Source of the DNA: Notospermus geniculatus
Taxonomy: Eukaryota > Nemertea > Pilidiophora > Heteronemertea > Lineidae
DNA length: 64,000 nucleotides
NCBI GenBank assembly: GCA_002633025.1
Contig: NMRB01000266.1
Coordinates: 265,121 to 329,120 of the forward strand
Reading direction: 5' to 3'
In this document: in pieces, positions 32,342 to 43,190 of the stretch
Numbering within the stretch: the first letter of the stretch is position 1
Layout of the letters: each line of letters begins with the position of its first letter
The notes under the pieces: model-generated
Database searches by the model: none
Told to the model about the DNA's origin: nothing
Seen by the model: only the letters and a program-made list of their open reading frames with translations
Made by a program: the position numbers and the translations under genes

Positions 32342-32806
32342 TCTACTGACCAGTACCATGAGTACGATTTGTAAATGATGTCAATTAAACCTAGGCCTCT
32401 GTGGAATAAAACTGCGGTCTGCCGTTGAAAAGAAACTCAAGTGATGTGTAGAGGGGCGGATTTTGCCGTTGGTATTTTAAGAGGGGCGGGCCGCCTTTTT
32501 TTTAACTGGTGTGGAGAACACTGCTTACCCTGTAAAGAAGCCCATGATGAAGAAGCCAAATGGAAAAAGTAAAACTATTGATAGCTCACTCAGGTAGCCG
32601 CTCTAGAATGCGGAAGTCAGTAGATAAGATGCACTCTCTCTCTTTCGAGAGTTATATACGGTCATCAATCAAATAATTGGTAATTTCCAGGATGTGGAAA
32701 ACATGAGACGACTGGTACGGTGGGGCAGCCAAATTAAGGAGAAAATCCGTGCAAAGAAGATGAGGTTGAAGATCATATCGCCCTAAGAGAAGAAGCGCCA
32801 TCAGAA

Positions 32807-34635
32807 GTGTCTACGTCAGGTCACTCTTCTCAAGAATCGGCTAAGAAACCAGAACCTACAGGTAACCAAACGGTTGTGAAAGAACCTGAGAAGGAAGAAG
32901 TTGACCCGGTTGATGAAGATTCGCTAAGTGAAGCGGGTAGTTCGATGTCTCAACATTCAATGCAGTCCCAGTCGGCCAGAATTAAAGCAGAAGTGGCATC
33001 GCTTAGGGTTAACCAAGAGAAGAAAAGGCATGAAGCTGACATGCGGATCAAAGACATGAAAGAGGCCCAACATCAGTTAGTCATTTCCTAGCTAGAAGAT
33101 GAGGCTGTCCGCGCAAAATTGGAAGCCGAGTTGTGGTCTAAAGCAACGGATGACGACAATCTGACCGAGGGTAAGAAGGTAAAACCTGGTATTTGCATTC
33201 AAGACGAAGTCAAGATAACGCCAGATGAATTGTTCTCTCCTACGACTTGCCGCAGTCTAGACAGCAAGCAGATGAAGTCAGTTTCAAGGCCCAGGCGATG
33301 GAGAACCCGTTGGATGAAGTTGTTCACAACAACGAAGCTTCCAGACTTCACCGGCCCAGACAAACTTCAACTCCTGCCCGAGAGCTCACTGCAGAGGAGA
33401 ACCAAGCCAACTCGAAGGAGATCCAGCAGTTTTTTCAAGAGATAGCAAAACCTAAAATTCCCAAGTTTGATGGAGACAGAGAAAATTATGAAGACTGGCG
33501 GGCTCAATTTCAAGTCCTTGTTGATCAAACTAGGCCTAATGATGATGCTTAAGAATGCAATGGTAGGACGGCCTTCAAAACTTGTAGAAAATTTGGGATA
33601 TACTGATGTTCAATACCGCATGGCACTTTTTAAACTGGATCAAAATTTGGGATATACTGATGCTCAATACCGCATGGCACTTTTTAAACTGGATCAGAGA
33701 TTTGGTGGCGAATCCAGGACACTCAAGCGTTATACTGATTCTTTACTTGCCATTCCAGACGTAGCCGAAGGAGACCTGAAAGGCTTAGAAGACCTGTCCA
33801 ACCAGATGTGTGATGTAGTGTTCAAGCTTGCAGATACAGACCACGCAACAGAACTGATTGGCCATACAGCCCAATATACGTTGGTAAAGAAGAAGGTCCC
33901 GCATTCGTTGTTGGTGAAGTGTGCTGATGCCCAATCTGCCGATAGTTCTGATGGTCTCGCTGTCTTTGCCAAATGGTTTAATCGACGGGTATGCCTTATG
34001 ATCGAGATGGCTGAAATCAAGGAACCTCAACGAAAAGGAAGTTGTCAATCTTCCAAAGACAGGAGAGATAAGCCAGGAAAAAAACAGGGAGTGAAAAGAG
34101 TTCTTCTTACGTGACCGAAGCTGCAGATGTCGAAGTCCTGAAACCTGAGCCGCCCGTCGATACAAAGAAGAATGAGCAGCAGGGTACCGATCACAAGAAA
34201 AAGGATCAAGAGAAGATGGAATGTCCACTCTGTAAAGGAACTCACCACGTTGTACAATGTGAGAAGTGGAAATCCGCTACAATAGAGAAACGATGGTCCA
34301 TTGCCAAGGAAAACGGATTGTGTTACCGATGTCTGTGTGCCAACCATCAAGGGAAGAATTGTCGTAGAGGAGAACGAAAATGCGGTATAGACGGCTGTCA
34401 AAGGACTCATCATCGTTACTTACGTTAGAAGACTGCAAAGACATCATCAAGTAAAGGTGAAGAAGCCAAGGCAACACCCACAGTAAATGCGTTTGGGGTA
34501 GATGAAGATGGAAAGTCTATCCATGGCAAGTAGCATTGCGCGTCATACCAGTGTTTGTTATCACCAAAAGTGGCCAGAAACGCAGACTAAACGCATTCCT
34601 TGATGACGGATCCGATTCAACATACATAACATGAT
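32807..34635 (+). pseudogene. Decayed BEL/Pao gag, start of protease
   Basis: Pieces in several frames: an acidic and coiled N-terminus ('KRHEADMRIKDMKEAQHQL'), a DUF1759-like core ('KPKIPKFDGDRENYEDWRAQ', 'FKLADTDHATELIGHTAQY'), and zinc knuckles ('CPLCKGTHHVVQCEKW', 'CYRCLCANHQGKNCRRG'). It ends at the start of protease ('LNAFLDDGSDSTY') where another element interrupts it. A 54-bp in-frame tandem duplication is present at about 33589-33696. It is not close in sequence to the BEL copy at 16-23 kb. Confidence 0.85.
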
Positions 34636-34640
34636 CTGTA

Positions 34641-34978
34641 CACTGTTAGAAATTATTAATTTTACAGTAAATTTAGTAATTTTGCAGTAATTTTACAGAA
34701 ATTGCCTGCAGCAGAGTCCCCAGCACTTTCTGTAAATTTACATATTTTTTTAATGGTATGATTCATGTTTTCCTGTATTGGTTGGACTCCATTGGACATA
34801 CCATATGATGCCTTCTGAGACCAGTATGAAAATATAATTTGGTCAGCCTCCAGTCAAGTCTCTGTTGACATTTATTTAAGTCTGTACTTTTACAGATCAA
34901 GTCTGTAATTTTACAGATCCGTCCTGGGGATTCGACTGCACAAATTTTCTGTAAAATCATCTGTTATTTCTAAAAGTG
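34641..34978. mobile_element. MITE with CACTGTTAGAAAT ends, copy 1
   Basis: 338 bp starting cactgttagaaattatt and ending ttatttctaaaagtg, flanked by TA on both sides, suggesting a Tc1/mariner-type origin. It repeats 'ctgtaaatttac / ttttacag' words. It is inserted in the protease start of the decayed BEL element. Related copies are at 53.59 and 55.17 kb. Confidence 0.8.
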
Positions 34979-34984
34979 TAGCTG

Positions 34985-35660
34985 AAGCATTAGGTAGGAA
35001 GGTGGTGAGGGAAAATGACTCAGCTCATGCATATTGTGGCACTTTAATAAGGGGGTAACAACCTTAGTCATGCACATGTGACAGCCGGACTGTAATACTT
35101 CCAAGGAAGGAGAGATTGATCTGGATTGCACAGGCCTATAGCTAGGGTATCACTTTTGTTGTCGTGCATTTTATTTACTTTTCAGATGCGGAGTTGTTCT
35201 CCACTGTCCTCCCTGTATGGAGACATACATGAATGTGTCGATTCCTCACGAAGCCATCCTGGACATGTTTGTGCTGAGTGAGGAGGTGCGTGCCGTCGTA
35301 CATACCATGGCACATTGCCTGTTTTATACTCGTATTTTGATTCAGCAAATGAATTTCAAACAAAATGATGACAAAACTCTTATCTAGTTCTATTTGGCGC
35401 CATTTAAGCATGCATTACTAATCAGTCTATGGTCATGTGGCCATAGTCTCTTCTTTAGTTGGTTGGCTAACCGCGATTTTACGCTGGAGTTTAAATTGGA
35501 TCTCTTGAGAATCGGACGTAGGTCAGACGCGGGAGCACACAGGCGTCGAGTGCCGACGCTGGCCGGGGCTCTGTGGTGTGAATCAACACGACCATGTCGG
35601 CGCCCAAGTATTCTTTGATCGCTCGAAATCGCCGACGATCGACTCCCGAAGTATGAATTC
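34985..35660. other. No gene supported
   Basis: Unassigned sequence; the 106-codon minus-strand frame at 35390-35710 extends into the hairpin element that follows and has no recognisable domain. Confidence 0.35.
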
Positions 35661-35667
35661 GGTTTAA

Positions 35668-35999
35668 AGCCTGCAGCACACGTCACCATTTTCGTTGCTC
35701 GTACAGGCAATTTTCGTGGTCGGCAATTTTTGTGGTGGTTGCCGGTTTACAGCAGACGTCACCACTCAGTGGTCTCGTGTGGTGCCGATGGCCACGCATC
35801 ACCACAACTCGCAATCACGAGCAATTTTCGTGGTGAGAAATCAAACATGTTTGATTTTCGGCAACTTGTGGCAACTCGTGGTCACCACAGAAGTTCCATG
35901 GCGAGTGGTAGTTCCCGGCCACAGCACACTCGGCCATTTTCGTGGCGACCACGAAAATTGCCTGTATGAGCAACGAAAGTGGTGACGTGTGCTGCAGGC
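35668..35999. mobile_element. Hairpin MITE at TTAA
   Basis: Arms of about 65-70 bp, left 'agcctgcagcacacgtcacc' and right its reverse complement, with TTAA at both edges (35664-35667 and 36000-36003). The TTAA duplication suggests a piggyBac- or Kolobok-type transposase. The interior repeats 'ggcaattttcgtggt'. Confidence 0.75.
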
Positions 36000-36009
36000 T
36001 TAACGAGAT

Positions 36010-36860
36010 TGAAAGCAGCCGCCTTTAGCCTAGTTCATACTCCGACGTGCGAGCAACGCCAGCGACTGAGAAAATGAAGAGCCTCCCGATATCATACTAC
36101 TGTTAAGACAAAATGGAGGTAGAAGCACCTCTATATATCTTGGCCACTGTGGTGTGGTACCACAGCGAACTATAGTTGAGGAGATCTGACAATTTCAGCC
36201 AATGCTTTTCGTAAGCGCTTCTACCAAAATGATATTGCCTTTGGATTTCCCTCGGGGGAAATATGTTTTCCACCATTTTCGCAGCTGTTTTTTTTTCAGT
36301 TAGCCTACATTCTCTGTTGATTTCTTCTGTCGCAAGCCAGTACTTCTCGGACAACGAGTCCCAAACCATATAGGCCATCAGTTTGCAGGCTGGGCTCCGG
36401 GAAGGGCATCCTTTCGAATAGGAACAGTCAACCCCGCTTATATCGACGAAAGACGGCAGCTAAGTTCTAGCGGACGAATACAATATAATTAAAACATTCT
36501 CCTGATTGGTGCTCAATCAACTATTAATGGGTCCGCTAGGCAATGAAGGGGACCATAGTCACACATACTGGTCAACTGACGACTGTCACTGATAGGGGCC
36601 TAGCTGCTGTTGACTGAGGGGTTGCTCCTGCTCGTGTGAGATGGAGCCCAATCCTTTTGTACACATTGGCGGTATAACCAACAACAGACTGGCAGTAGCC
36701 CTATCTCCAACAGGCTTTTGTCACATTTCTCTCACTATTCATCGATTTAATGTGTTCAGTATCAGTGCACGATGATATTGCTCAATTTAACAAGCAATTT
36801 TGTATGACCAGCCCTTCTTCGGCTGGTTGATGCACTGTTTTGAAGTTTACATCACATGCT
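36010..36860. other. No gene supported
   Basis: Unassigned; a minus-strand frame at 36103-36378 has no recognisable domain. Confidence 0.35.
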
Positions 36861-36877
36861 TGAAAGATATGCAATAG

Positions 36878-37234
36878 AGTTTTGGTAGCGAGGTACATTT
36901 ATAGAACCAAAGAAACGAGCAAATCCAAAATGTGATATTCATATCTATATATTACACTATATACACGGTACAAACGTTTTCGGCAGCATCCTGCTAGCCC
37001 TCATCAGGTAAAATGAGAAATATTACAAATTGAAGAAAGACTGGAGCATTAACATAACAGCAATAATACAATTAGTANATGTTAATGCTCCAGTCTTTCT
37101 TCAATTTGTAATATTTCTCATTTTACCTGATGAGGGCTAGCAGGATGCTGCCGAAAACGTTTGTACCGTGTATATAGTGTAATATATAGATATGAATATC
37201 ACATTTTGGATTTGCTCGTTTCTTTGGTTCTATA
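36878..37234. mobile_element. Inverted-arm element with hammerhead-like motif
   Basis: Two arms of about 155 bp (36901-37055 and 37079-37234) are exact or near-exact reverse complements around a 23-base spacer and a single N (37078). The whole is flanked by the direct repeat agatatgcaatag (36865-36877 and 37235-37247). Each arm contains 'cctgatgagggctagcagga' followed by 'tgctgccgaaaacg', which resembles a hammerhead ribozyme core (CTGATGAG, stem II, GAAA) as found in Penelope-like elements. The N leaves open an assembly artefact. Confidence 0.65.
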
Positions 37235-37249
37235 AGATATGCAATAGTT

Positions 37250-37680
37250 TTGAATTAAGAGGTTTTTGAGATATTAACCGTTAATAGGGAGAACCAATTT
37301 CGCCCGAATTTATCATTTTTTAGGGGCTAAGACGCCCTGACTAAGTTCTCGCGGGGAGGGGGGTCGAAAAACGCAATTTTGCAGAATAGGAACTAAGGTC
37401 TGGCAACATCAAACTTCGACCCAATGGAATGCGGGTCATGTAATGTGGCAGAGCTTTGCAGTTTTTAATCATGCCTATCGACCATTTGTGGTCGTTCCCC
37501 GATTGTTCGAGCTGTCCACCGGTTATTCAATGGCCCCGTGTGGTTAAAGGTCTGTAGAAAATCAAACTATCAATTTCGTAACTTCCGCATTCCATTGGGT
37601 CGCAGTTAGATGTTGCCAGACTTTAGACGTGTTCTTCAAAGTCCAGAGCATTTTTTTATCCCAAACTGCCAAAATGCATC
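37250..37680. other. 3' flank of the orphan ORF
   Basis: A short inverted repeat is visible ('ggtctggcaacatc..cgacccaatgga' near 37398 against 'tccattgggtcgcagttagatg' near 37593). No gene. Confidence 0.35.
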
Positions 37681-37684
37681 CATG

Positions 37685-38716
37685 TTAGTAAATGTCAGGG
37701 ACCGTTCTATAGATAAGTGCATGCTTCTCTGATTTCCACGGCATAAAAAACAAACTCCCAATCTTTATTTGCAGAACAACCGACTCTGTATCGAAGTCTC
37801 CCAGTTTAATTAAACTTGTTAGATTTACATATGAAGTCTTGCATTCCTGCGGAAATGCTACGAGAGTGCGTGTATACCTTTCTGGAGACAATATCAGAAT
37901 TCTGTTGTTAATCTTATCGAATCCCGACTTGTAAAAAAATAGACCCAAACGAAGTAAGTACTTTTCAAGCCTAACATCTCTAGATCTTTTCTTATAGAAA
38001 TTAGCTTTTTCCAGATGGTAAATTCCGAAATCTGTACGTGTCTTCACAACATTGATAAAAAGAATTACATCTCCTGACCCTGGTACGTAAAATCCACTCA
38101 TATGATTTCCCTCGGATTTACCAAGGATCTCTATTTGGGAACACTGCAATTTGTTTAGAAACCTACGAAACTGATACGAGATGAAAATATTATCAACGTT
38201 TCCGTCGTATCTTCTTTTCCTGTGGTAAGCGATGACAAGTCCTTGTTTGTAGTCTGTGTGGTAGTTCAGCGTGAGTATCTGATGGGCATCATGACCTTCA
38301 TGAGCGCCACAGATTCGCCCTGAGCACAGCCTATCAAATATGCCAATACGTTCACCGTAGACGGTATACAGGGCCCAATCTCCACAGTAAAGTCCACTCT
38401 GACACCTTTCCCTTGATTCAAAGCAACCAGTAAAGATATTCATGTCGTTTAGGTCGTTTTGAACTGGGAGTAGCCGCAGCTGTTTTAACTTGAAACTACA
38501 TCTTACTCTGTACGAGAAACTGGAAAGTTTTTTATACTTGATTACTTTCAGCTCTCGTTCATGGTGTTTGTCGCAGAGAAGTATTGTCCACTGCAACTCA
38601 TCTCCGAAAACTCGACATGCTCCGGTGATTGATACATCCGGCAACGCAACGGCTTTCTTTAATGTCCCTCTTTTGCTCCCTGAAAGAGGACAACGTGACT
38701 TACTGCCACTCTCCAT
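37685..38716 (-). CDS. Unrecognised 343-residue protein
   Basis: An uninterrupted minus-strand frame starting MESGSKSRCPLSGSKRG. It is basic at the N-terminus, then alternates short hydrophobic strands and charged turns ('QWTILLCDKHHERELKVIKY', 'GDWALYTVYGERIGIFDRL', 'GFYVPGSGDVILFINV', 'LEKYLLRLGLFFYKSG', 'NNRILILSPERYTRTLVAF'). This beta-rich pattern would fit a propeller-like fold such as those attached to F-box or Kelch proteins, but no diagnostic repeat is clear. There is no signal peptide or membrane helix. Cysteines cluster at residues about 104-139. Length and composition argue for a real gene or a single large exon; no family was recognised. Confidence 0.55.
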   Translation of the reverse strand: MESGSKSRCPLSGSKRGTLKKAVALPDVSITGACRVFGDELQWTILLCDKHHERELKVIKYKKLSSFSYRVRCSFKLKQLRLLPVQNDLNDMNIFTGCFESRERCQSGLYCGDWALYTVYGERIGIFDRLCSGRICGAHEGHDAHQILTLNYHTDYKQGLVIAYHRKRRYDGNVDNIFISYQFRRFLNKLQCSQIEILGKSEGNHMSGFYVPGSGDVILFINVVKTRTDFGIYHLEKANFYKKRSRDVRLEKYLLRLGLFFYKSGFDKINNRILILSPERYTRTLVAFPQECKTSYVNLTSLIKLGDFDTESVVLQIKIGSLFFMPWKSEKHALIYRTVPDIY

Positions 38717-38815
38717 GGAAATTATATTTCCAAACTTTTCATTTTCTTCGGTGGAGGGGGAATTTTAACTCCTGGTGACGATGTATGCGAAAACCTTTGC
38801 CGTGGTGTGATGCCG

Positions 38816-38984
38816 GGTGTAATAGAATCTAATGCCCCCCCCCCCGCGATATGCAGGATGTCCCCAACAATTACCGATTAAGTGGCACCACTGAATTGGG
38901 CTCAGAGAAATGAAGAAAATTAATCCCGTGACAATCAATACATGGGTATATCAGGAAGACGGAGGCATTAGATTCTGTCACACC
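38816..38984. mobile_element. Short MITE with GGTGT..AGAATCTAATGCC ends, copy 1
   Basis: Left 'ggtgtaatagaatctaatgc' followed by a C-run, right 'ggcattagattctgtcacacc'. A relative with the same ends is at about 63737-63904. Target duplication not clear. Confidence 0.6.
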
Positions 38985-38989
38985 TGGTC

Positions 38990-39570
38990 TCTGGTTAGCG
39001 GTCAGAAGGTAGTAGGTTCGATCCCCATACTGCTGAAACTCCGGCTAAGTTGCTTTTACCTCAAACAGCTCAACCCAGTCCGGTGTTATACGGGTTCGTA
39101 GCTTGTGGAGATGTTTGAGGTGGCAGCTCATGGATTCATAAGAGTAACATCTTGCGATCGTCTCCGTGACGAGCTCTTCATGCTGTCTACTTCATACGAT
39201 GTATTTTTATCTGTCAGCTACTTAACTACTGTCAGCTACTGTCGACAGTCACTTGCAGACAGGCTACCACATCCAGTTAACAGTGAAAGTACATCCTGTC
39301 AGTCCAGTTCAACCCATTCACCAAGTTGATCATGACTTCGATGTCGCACCAACCCCATGTTCTCGATGCTGCTCCCGACCCCACTTTCAAATGTACATGA
39401 ATACACTGTTATAACACAGGAGATAGAGTGGGGTCGGTGTGGATTTCACTTTATCGTCTTGATTACCTGGTTGACTCTAGAAATAACACAGTGAACTGGT
39501 CGACTCAGCGGGGGTCATCCAACTCTCACTCTCTTCACTAGACGGTTATGCAACTCTTCAAATGGTCATA
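38990..39570. other. No gene supported
   Basis: Contains a box-B-like 'taggttcgatcccca' at 39015 without a convincing tRNA fold, and related blocks 'accccatgttctcgatgctg' and 'ccgaccccacttt / gtggggtcggtg' (39375-39440). Confidence 0.35.
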
Positions 39571-39575
39571 AGTGC

Positions 39576-39834
39576 GATTCCCCCCCCACAAGTCCGACAT
39601 CCCACAAGTCCGAAGTCCCACAAATCCGACATCCCACAAGTCCGACATCTCACAAGTCCGACGTCCCGCAACTTCGACATCCCACAGGTCCAAAGTACCA
39701 CAAGTCCGACATCCCACAAGTCCGAAGTACTATAAGTCCGAATTCCCAACCCCTTCTTGTCGGAGTTATGGGATGTCGGACTTATGGTACTTCGGACTTG
39801 TGATATCTTTCTCTGAACGTCGGACTTACGATAC
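39576..39834. repeat. Foldback element, truncated copy
   Basis: Starts gattcccccccc, then tandem 'cacaagtccgacatcc' units, followed by the reverse-complement units. It is cut by the single N at 39835. Left flank differs from the next copy, so it is a separate insertion or a second contig end. Confidence 0.75.
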
Positions 39835-39858
39835 NCAGAATAAGATGTGTGACTGAAC

Positions 39859-40269
39859 GATTCCCCCCCACAAGTCCGACATCCCACAAGTCCGACGTCC
39901 CACAAATCCGACATCCCACAAGTCCGACATCTCACAAGCCCGACATCCCGCAACTCCGACATCCCACAAGTCCAAAGTACCACAAGTCCGACATCCCACA
40001 AGTCCGAAGTACTATAAGTCCGAACTCCCAACCCCTTCTTGTCGGACTTATGGGATGTCGGACTTATGGTACTTCGGACTTATGATACCTTTCTCTGAAT
40101 GTCGGACTTATGATACCTTTCTCTAGACGTCGGACTTGTGGGATGTCGGACTTGTGGTGCTTCGGAATTGTGGTATATTTTTGAAGTGATTTTTCCATTG
40201 TCGGACTTATGATACTTCGAACTTTTGGGATGTCGGACTTGTGAAGTGTCGGACTTATGGGGGGACACC
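39859..40269. mobile_element. Foldback element with 16-bp repeat arms
   Basis: 411 bp flanked by the 8-bp repeat gactgaac (39851-39858 and 40270-40277). The left arm is an array of 'cacaagtccgacatcc' and related 16-bp units ('cacaagtccgaagtac'); the right arm carries the same units reversed ('ggatgtcggacttatg'). No coding capacity beyond repeat translation. The 8-bp duplication fits hAT- or Mutator-type insertion. Confidence 0.85.
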
Positions 40270-40502
40270 GACTGAACATTGTCATTTGGGTTCATGTATA
40301 GCTCTACTGTGTGTATTGATGTGTGATCTTGGTCCCTTCACACTATGAACCTACATGTTTCGGTCTGGGCAATAGGGAGGCTGTCAGTGACTTATCACGG
40401 ATCCTTATATACGTAAGGGGCACCGCACACTAGCGATTTTTCGAGCGATTTTCTAGGCGACCGGCCTTGCGACCACAGAAGCGACTGAGCATATTTTCAG
40501 TT

Positions 40503-40703
40503 TTTTAGCTCACTGGGGTGAGCTATTACGATGGCGCAGCGTCCGTCGTCGTCCGTCGTCGTCGTCGTCGTCCGTCGTTGTCCGTTAGCAGGGCACGTTT
40601 CGTAACCGCTGGAGCTATTGATCTGAAACTTGGTACATATATACCCCTAGGTCAGATGACCCTCGACACCAAGTTTCGGTCCGATTCGACTCTCAGTTTG
40701 GCC
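40503..40703 (+). repeat. CGTC-rich dispersed repeat, copy 3
   Basis: Starts 'ttagctcactggggtgagct', CGTC run, 'gttagcagggcacgtttcgt', 'gctattgatctgaaacttgg', and is cut at the N at 40704. Confidence 0.85.
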
Positions 40704-40704
40704 N

Positions 40705-40913
40705 GGATCACCACAACTGCCTCAAGATGTGATAAGATTTCATAGGATCACCACAACTGACCTCAAGATGTGATAAGATCTGATAGGATCACCACAACTG
40801 CCTCAAGATGTGATAAGATTTCATAGGATCACCACAACTGACCTCAAGATGTGATAAGATCTGATAGGATCACCACAACTGACCTCATGATGTGGTAAGA
40901 TCTGATAGGATCA
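40705..40913. repeat. 41-bp tandem repeat
   Basis: Five units of 'ggatcaccacaactg(a)cctc' plus 'aagatgtgataagat..cata', alternating between two variants in the first four. Confidence 0.9.
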
Positions 40914-40919
40914 CCACGA

Positions 40920-41940
40920 TTACTCCACGATTTCAATAGTGGCGCGATTTGTGCCACCTGAAATTGACCAATCGTGACCATATTGCATCCAAGCGCACCA
41001 AATCGTACTAAAACATAGACTCGCATCACCTCGTATCCAAATGTGAAACTTCAGAGAAGTAAACAATCCACAATGAGCTACAAATGGCCAATCATGACAT
41101 TCGTAACGGACCGCACAACAGTGGGAACTAAGCATTATCAATGTAGTAAAATGCAAGTTTGGGGAAATAGTATTTTATAAAACTGTAGAAGGAAACAGGA
41201 GCCTGACTTGGTATCCAGTAAGGTGCCTACTGGTCAACATTGCGTCTTCAAGCAACTCGCGGCAACTAGCTTTCCGGCGATGGAAGCAACTCGGAGTGAC
41301 TGATCAGTTGCCGATTTTGTCGACCGAGCCCGCTTGCATCTCCGAGCAACTGCCGGATCCGCTAGTTGAGCGTGCTGTTCGAGGAACTGCCAGTTGCTCT
41401 GAGTTCCTCTCAATCGCTGAAATGTCGACCTGCGCGTGGTAGTTTATTTATCTGCGACGGATCCGTCGAGTTGCTTCAAGACCCAATGTCGACCTGAGGG
41501 CACCTGTAGGAACTTGTTGGAGCACATGTAGTCCCCAGGAAACCCTCATAACTGCAACTGGTTCAATGATTAGGAAAGCTAGTATGGTTTTCAAGGCATG
41601 ATATTGCCAGGAACCACCACATCTAGTTTGGATGTATGGACTTAAGGTAAGGGGAATAGATAAGGGAATCGTTTGCTGGTACAGCTGAAGCAACCAGAAT
41701 GCAAACAGCTGCACACCAATTGAATTGGCACCAGGAACCAGGTAGTCACCTTCAGGGGCAAGGTTGTGGGAAAAAGTTCCAAAAATACGGACTGAACTTT
41801 TGCGGGTTTGGGGTTCCATCATCACTTTGGCTTTTTCACTTTATTTGCAGTGAGTGAACCCAGTAACATTTTTGCATGAGACACACTTTACGATAGAACA
41901 GCCTTACTTTTTTTCTTGACAAGGCCATGCTCTCACTGTG
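40920..41940. other. No gene supported
   Basis: A stretch with 'gcaact / agttgc' words (41240-41420) may be part of a short hairpin repeat. A 125-codon minus-strand frame (41448-41825) has no recognisable domain. Confidence 0.35.
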
Positions 41941-41949
41941 AGAGAGCTT

Positions 41950-42326
41950 TAAAGCTGAGTTTACACCTAAGGAATATTTCCAGACCCGTGTTCAAATTTA
42001 ACCCGGATCCAGTGACTTTTCTGTCCGCACCTATTATTCCTCTTATGATATCCAACACTGGTTATGCTATTTATAGATACACCACCCATTCAATTTTAGC
42101 ATACCAACACCTGTCGGTGGGCTCAGTAAACGTTTTAACCCAGCATTTCTCTGTCCACCCTATGATTAGAGCCGGGCTAAAGTATAACCCGGATCCGCGA
42201 CGGGTCTGACCCAGCTTTCGCAAGTGAGTTGAATTAGCCCAGCAATTTCTAACCCGGATCCGATTTTCATAAGGTGTAAATGCAGAAATGAAGGGTCAGA
42301 CCCGGCAATTTCATTAGGGTAAACAC
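41950..42326. mobile_element. MITE-like element, imperfect TIRs
   Basis: Left 'aaagctgagtttacacctaa' faces right 'ttagggtaaacacagct', and both arms carry 'agacccg' and 'aacccggatccg' words. No clear target duplication. Confidence 0.5.
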
Positions 42327-42738
42327 AGCTCAAGTCTGCAGTTATAGCCTACATGTAGCTGCCAAATAAGGCTCACCTCAAAGTGACGATGGCATACAGG
42401 TTTTGGTTACGTAGATGATGTACAATTTCTTATCCTTATTTGACCTTCTCATATTTGTTTTACAGGGGAAGTTATGTGAGGTGTGGCCCTCTCAGGGCTG
42501 CACTCATTATGCTGAAGGAAGGCACCTCAAACACACGCCATTTGGGCAAATGTTTTGTGTCAACCAGAACAGACCTTTGCATGTTGGCACATGACATAAC
42601 AGACTGACCTTTTGCACAAATTCAGTGAATAACAAAGGACTTTGCAAAACAAATTTTAGTTCATGGATTTCATCATCATCAATTTCCTTTTGCACTGACA
42701 ACTCACATTGGCCCATGTTTTTAAGACTGCTCCTCAAT

Positions 42739-43184
42739 AGGGCCGTTTAGACGACAAGCAAAGATCCACATACGATCCGATCGAATCCGACTGTGGTTCA
42801 AAACTCTTGCGTGTAAATGCTAACCAATGCGGTCCAATGTGGATTTAAAATGGTCCCGAATCCACATTGGACCACATTCAAATCTCGTCTAAAAGCATAT
42901 GTGACCCAACACGACAAAATGAGTCGGAATGCCCACATAAGAAGACCCAACATGTCCAAGGTGACCCCAACGGTTCGCTGATTTCAGGATTGTCTCAGCC
43001 CATTGTGAAATTTGACTTGGTCAATTTCTGTGGTTGCTGTCTGGTTCCACCTTCGGTCTTCTTCTGTGCGACTTCTGACTCATTTTGCTGTGCCGGGTCA
43101 CATATGAGACCTGGTGTGGGTCGATCGGATCCAATCGGATCGAATCTGAATGTCGTTTTTTGGCTTGTCGTCTAAACTGCCGTA
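42739..43184. mobile_element. MITE with TTTAGACGACAAGC ends
   Basis: Left 'gtttagacgacaagcaaaga' and right 'ggcttgtcgtctaaac'; subterminal 'cgatccgatcgaatccgac' faces 'cggatccaatcggatcgaat'. The interior has no transposase. Confidence 0.65.
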
Positions 43185-43190
43185 ATGTAT

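Noticed and set aside
38976-39035. Box-B-like 'ggttcgatcccc' suggesting a tRNA gene
   Set aside because: No matching box A at tRNA distance and no acceptor stem.
39572-40085. Open frames on both strands rich in 'HKSD' and 'DVGLV'
   Set aside because: They are simple translations of the 16-bp repeat arrays.
40705-40913. Spaced direct repeats resembling a CRISPR array
   Set aside because: The 41-bp units are contiguous with no unique spacers, and the genome is eukaryotic; it is a minisatellite.
41448-41825. 125-codon minus-strand frame
   Set aside because: Looked protein-like at first, but no family features and no splice signals in register.
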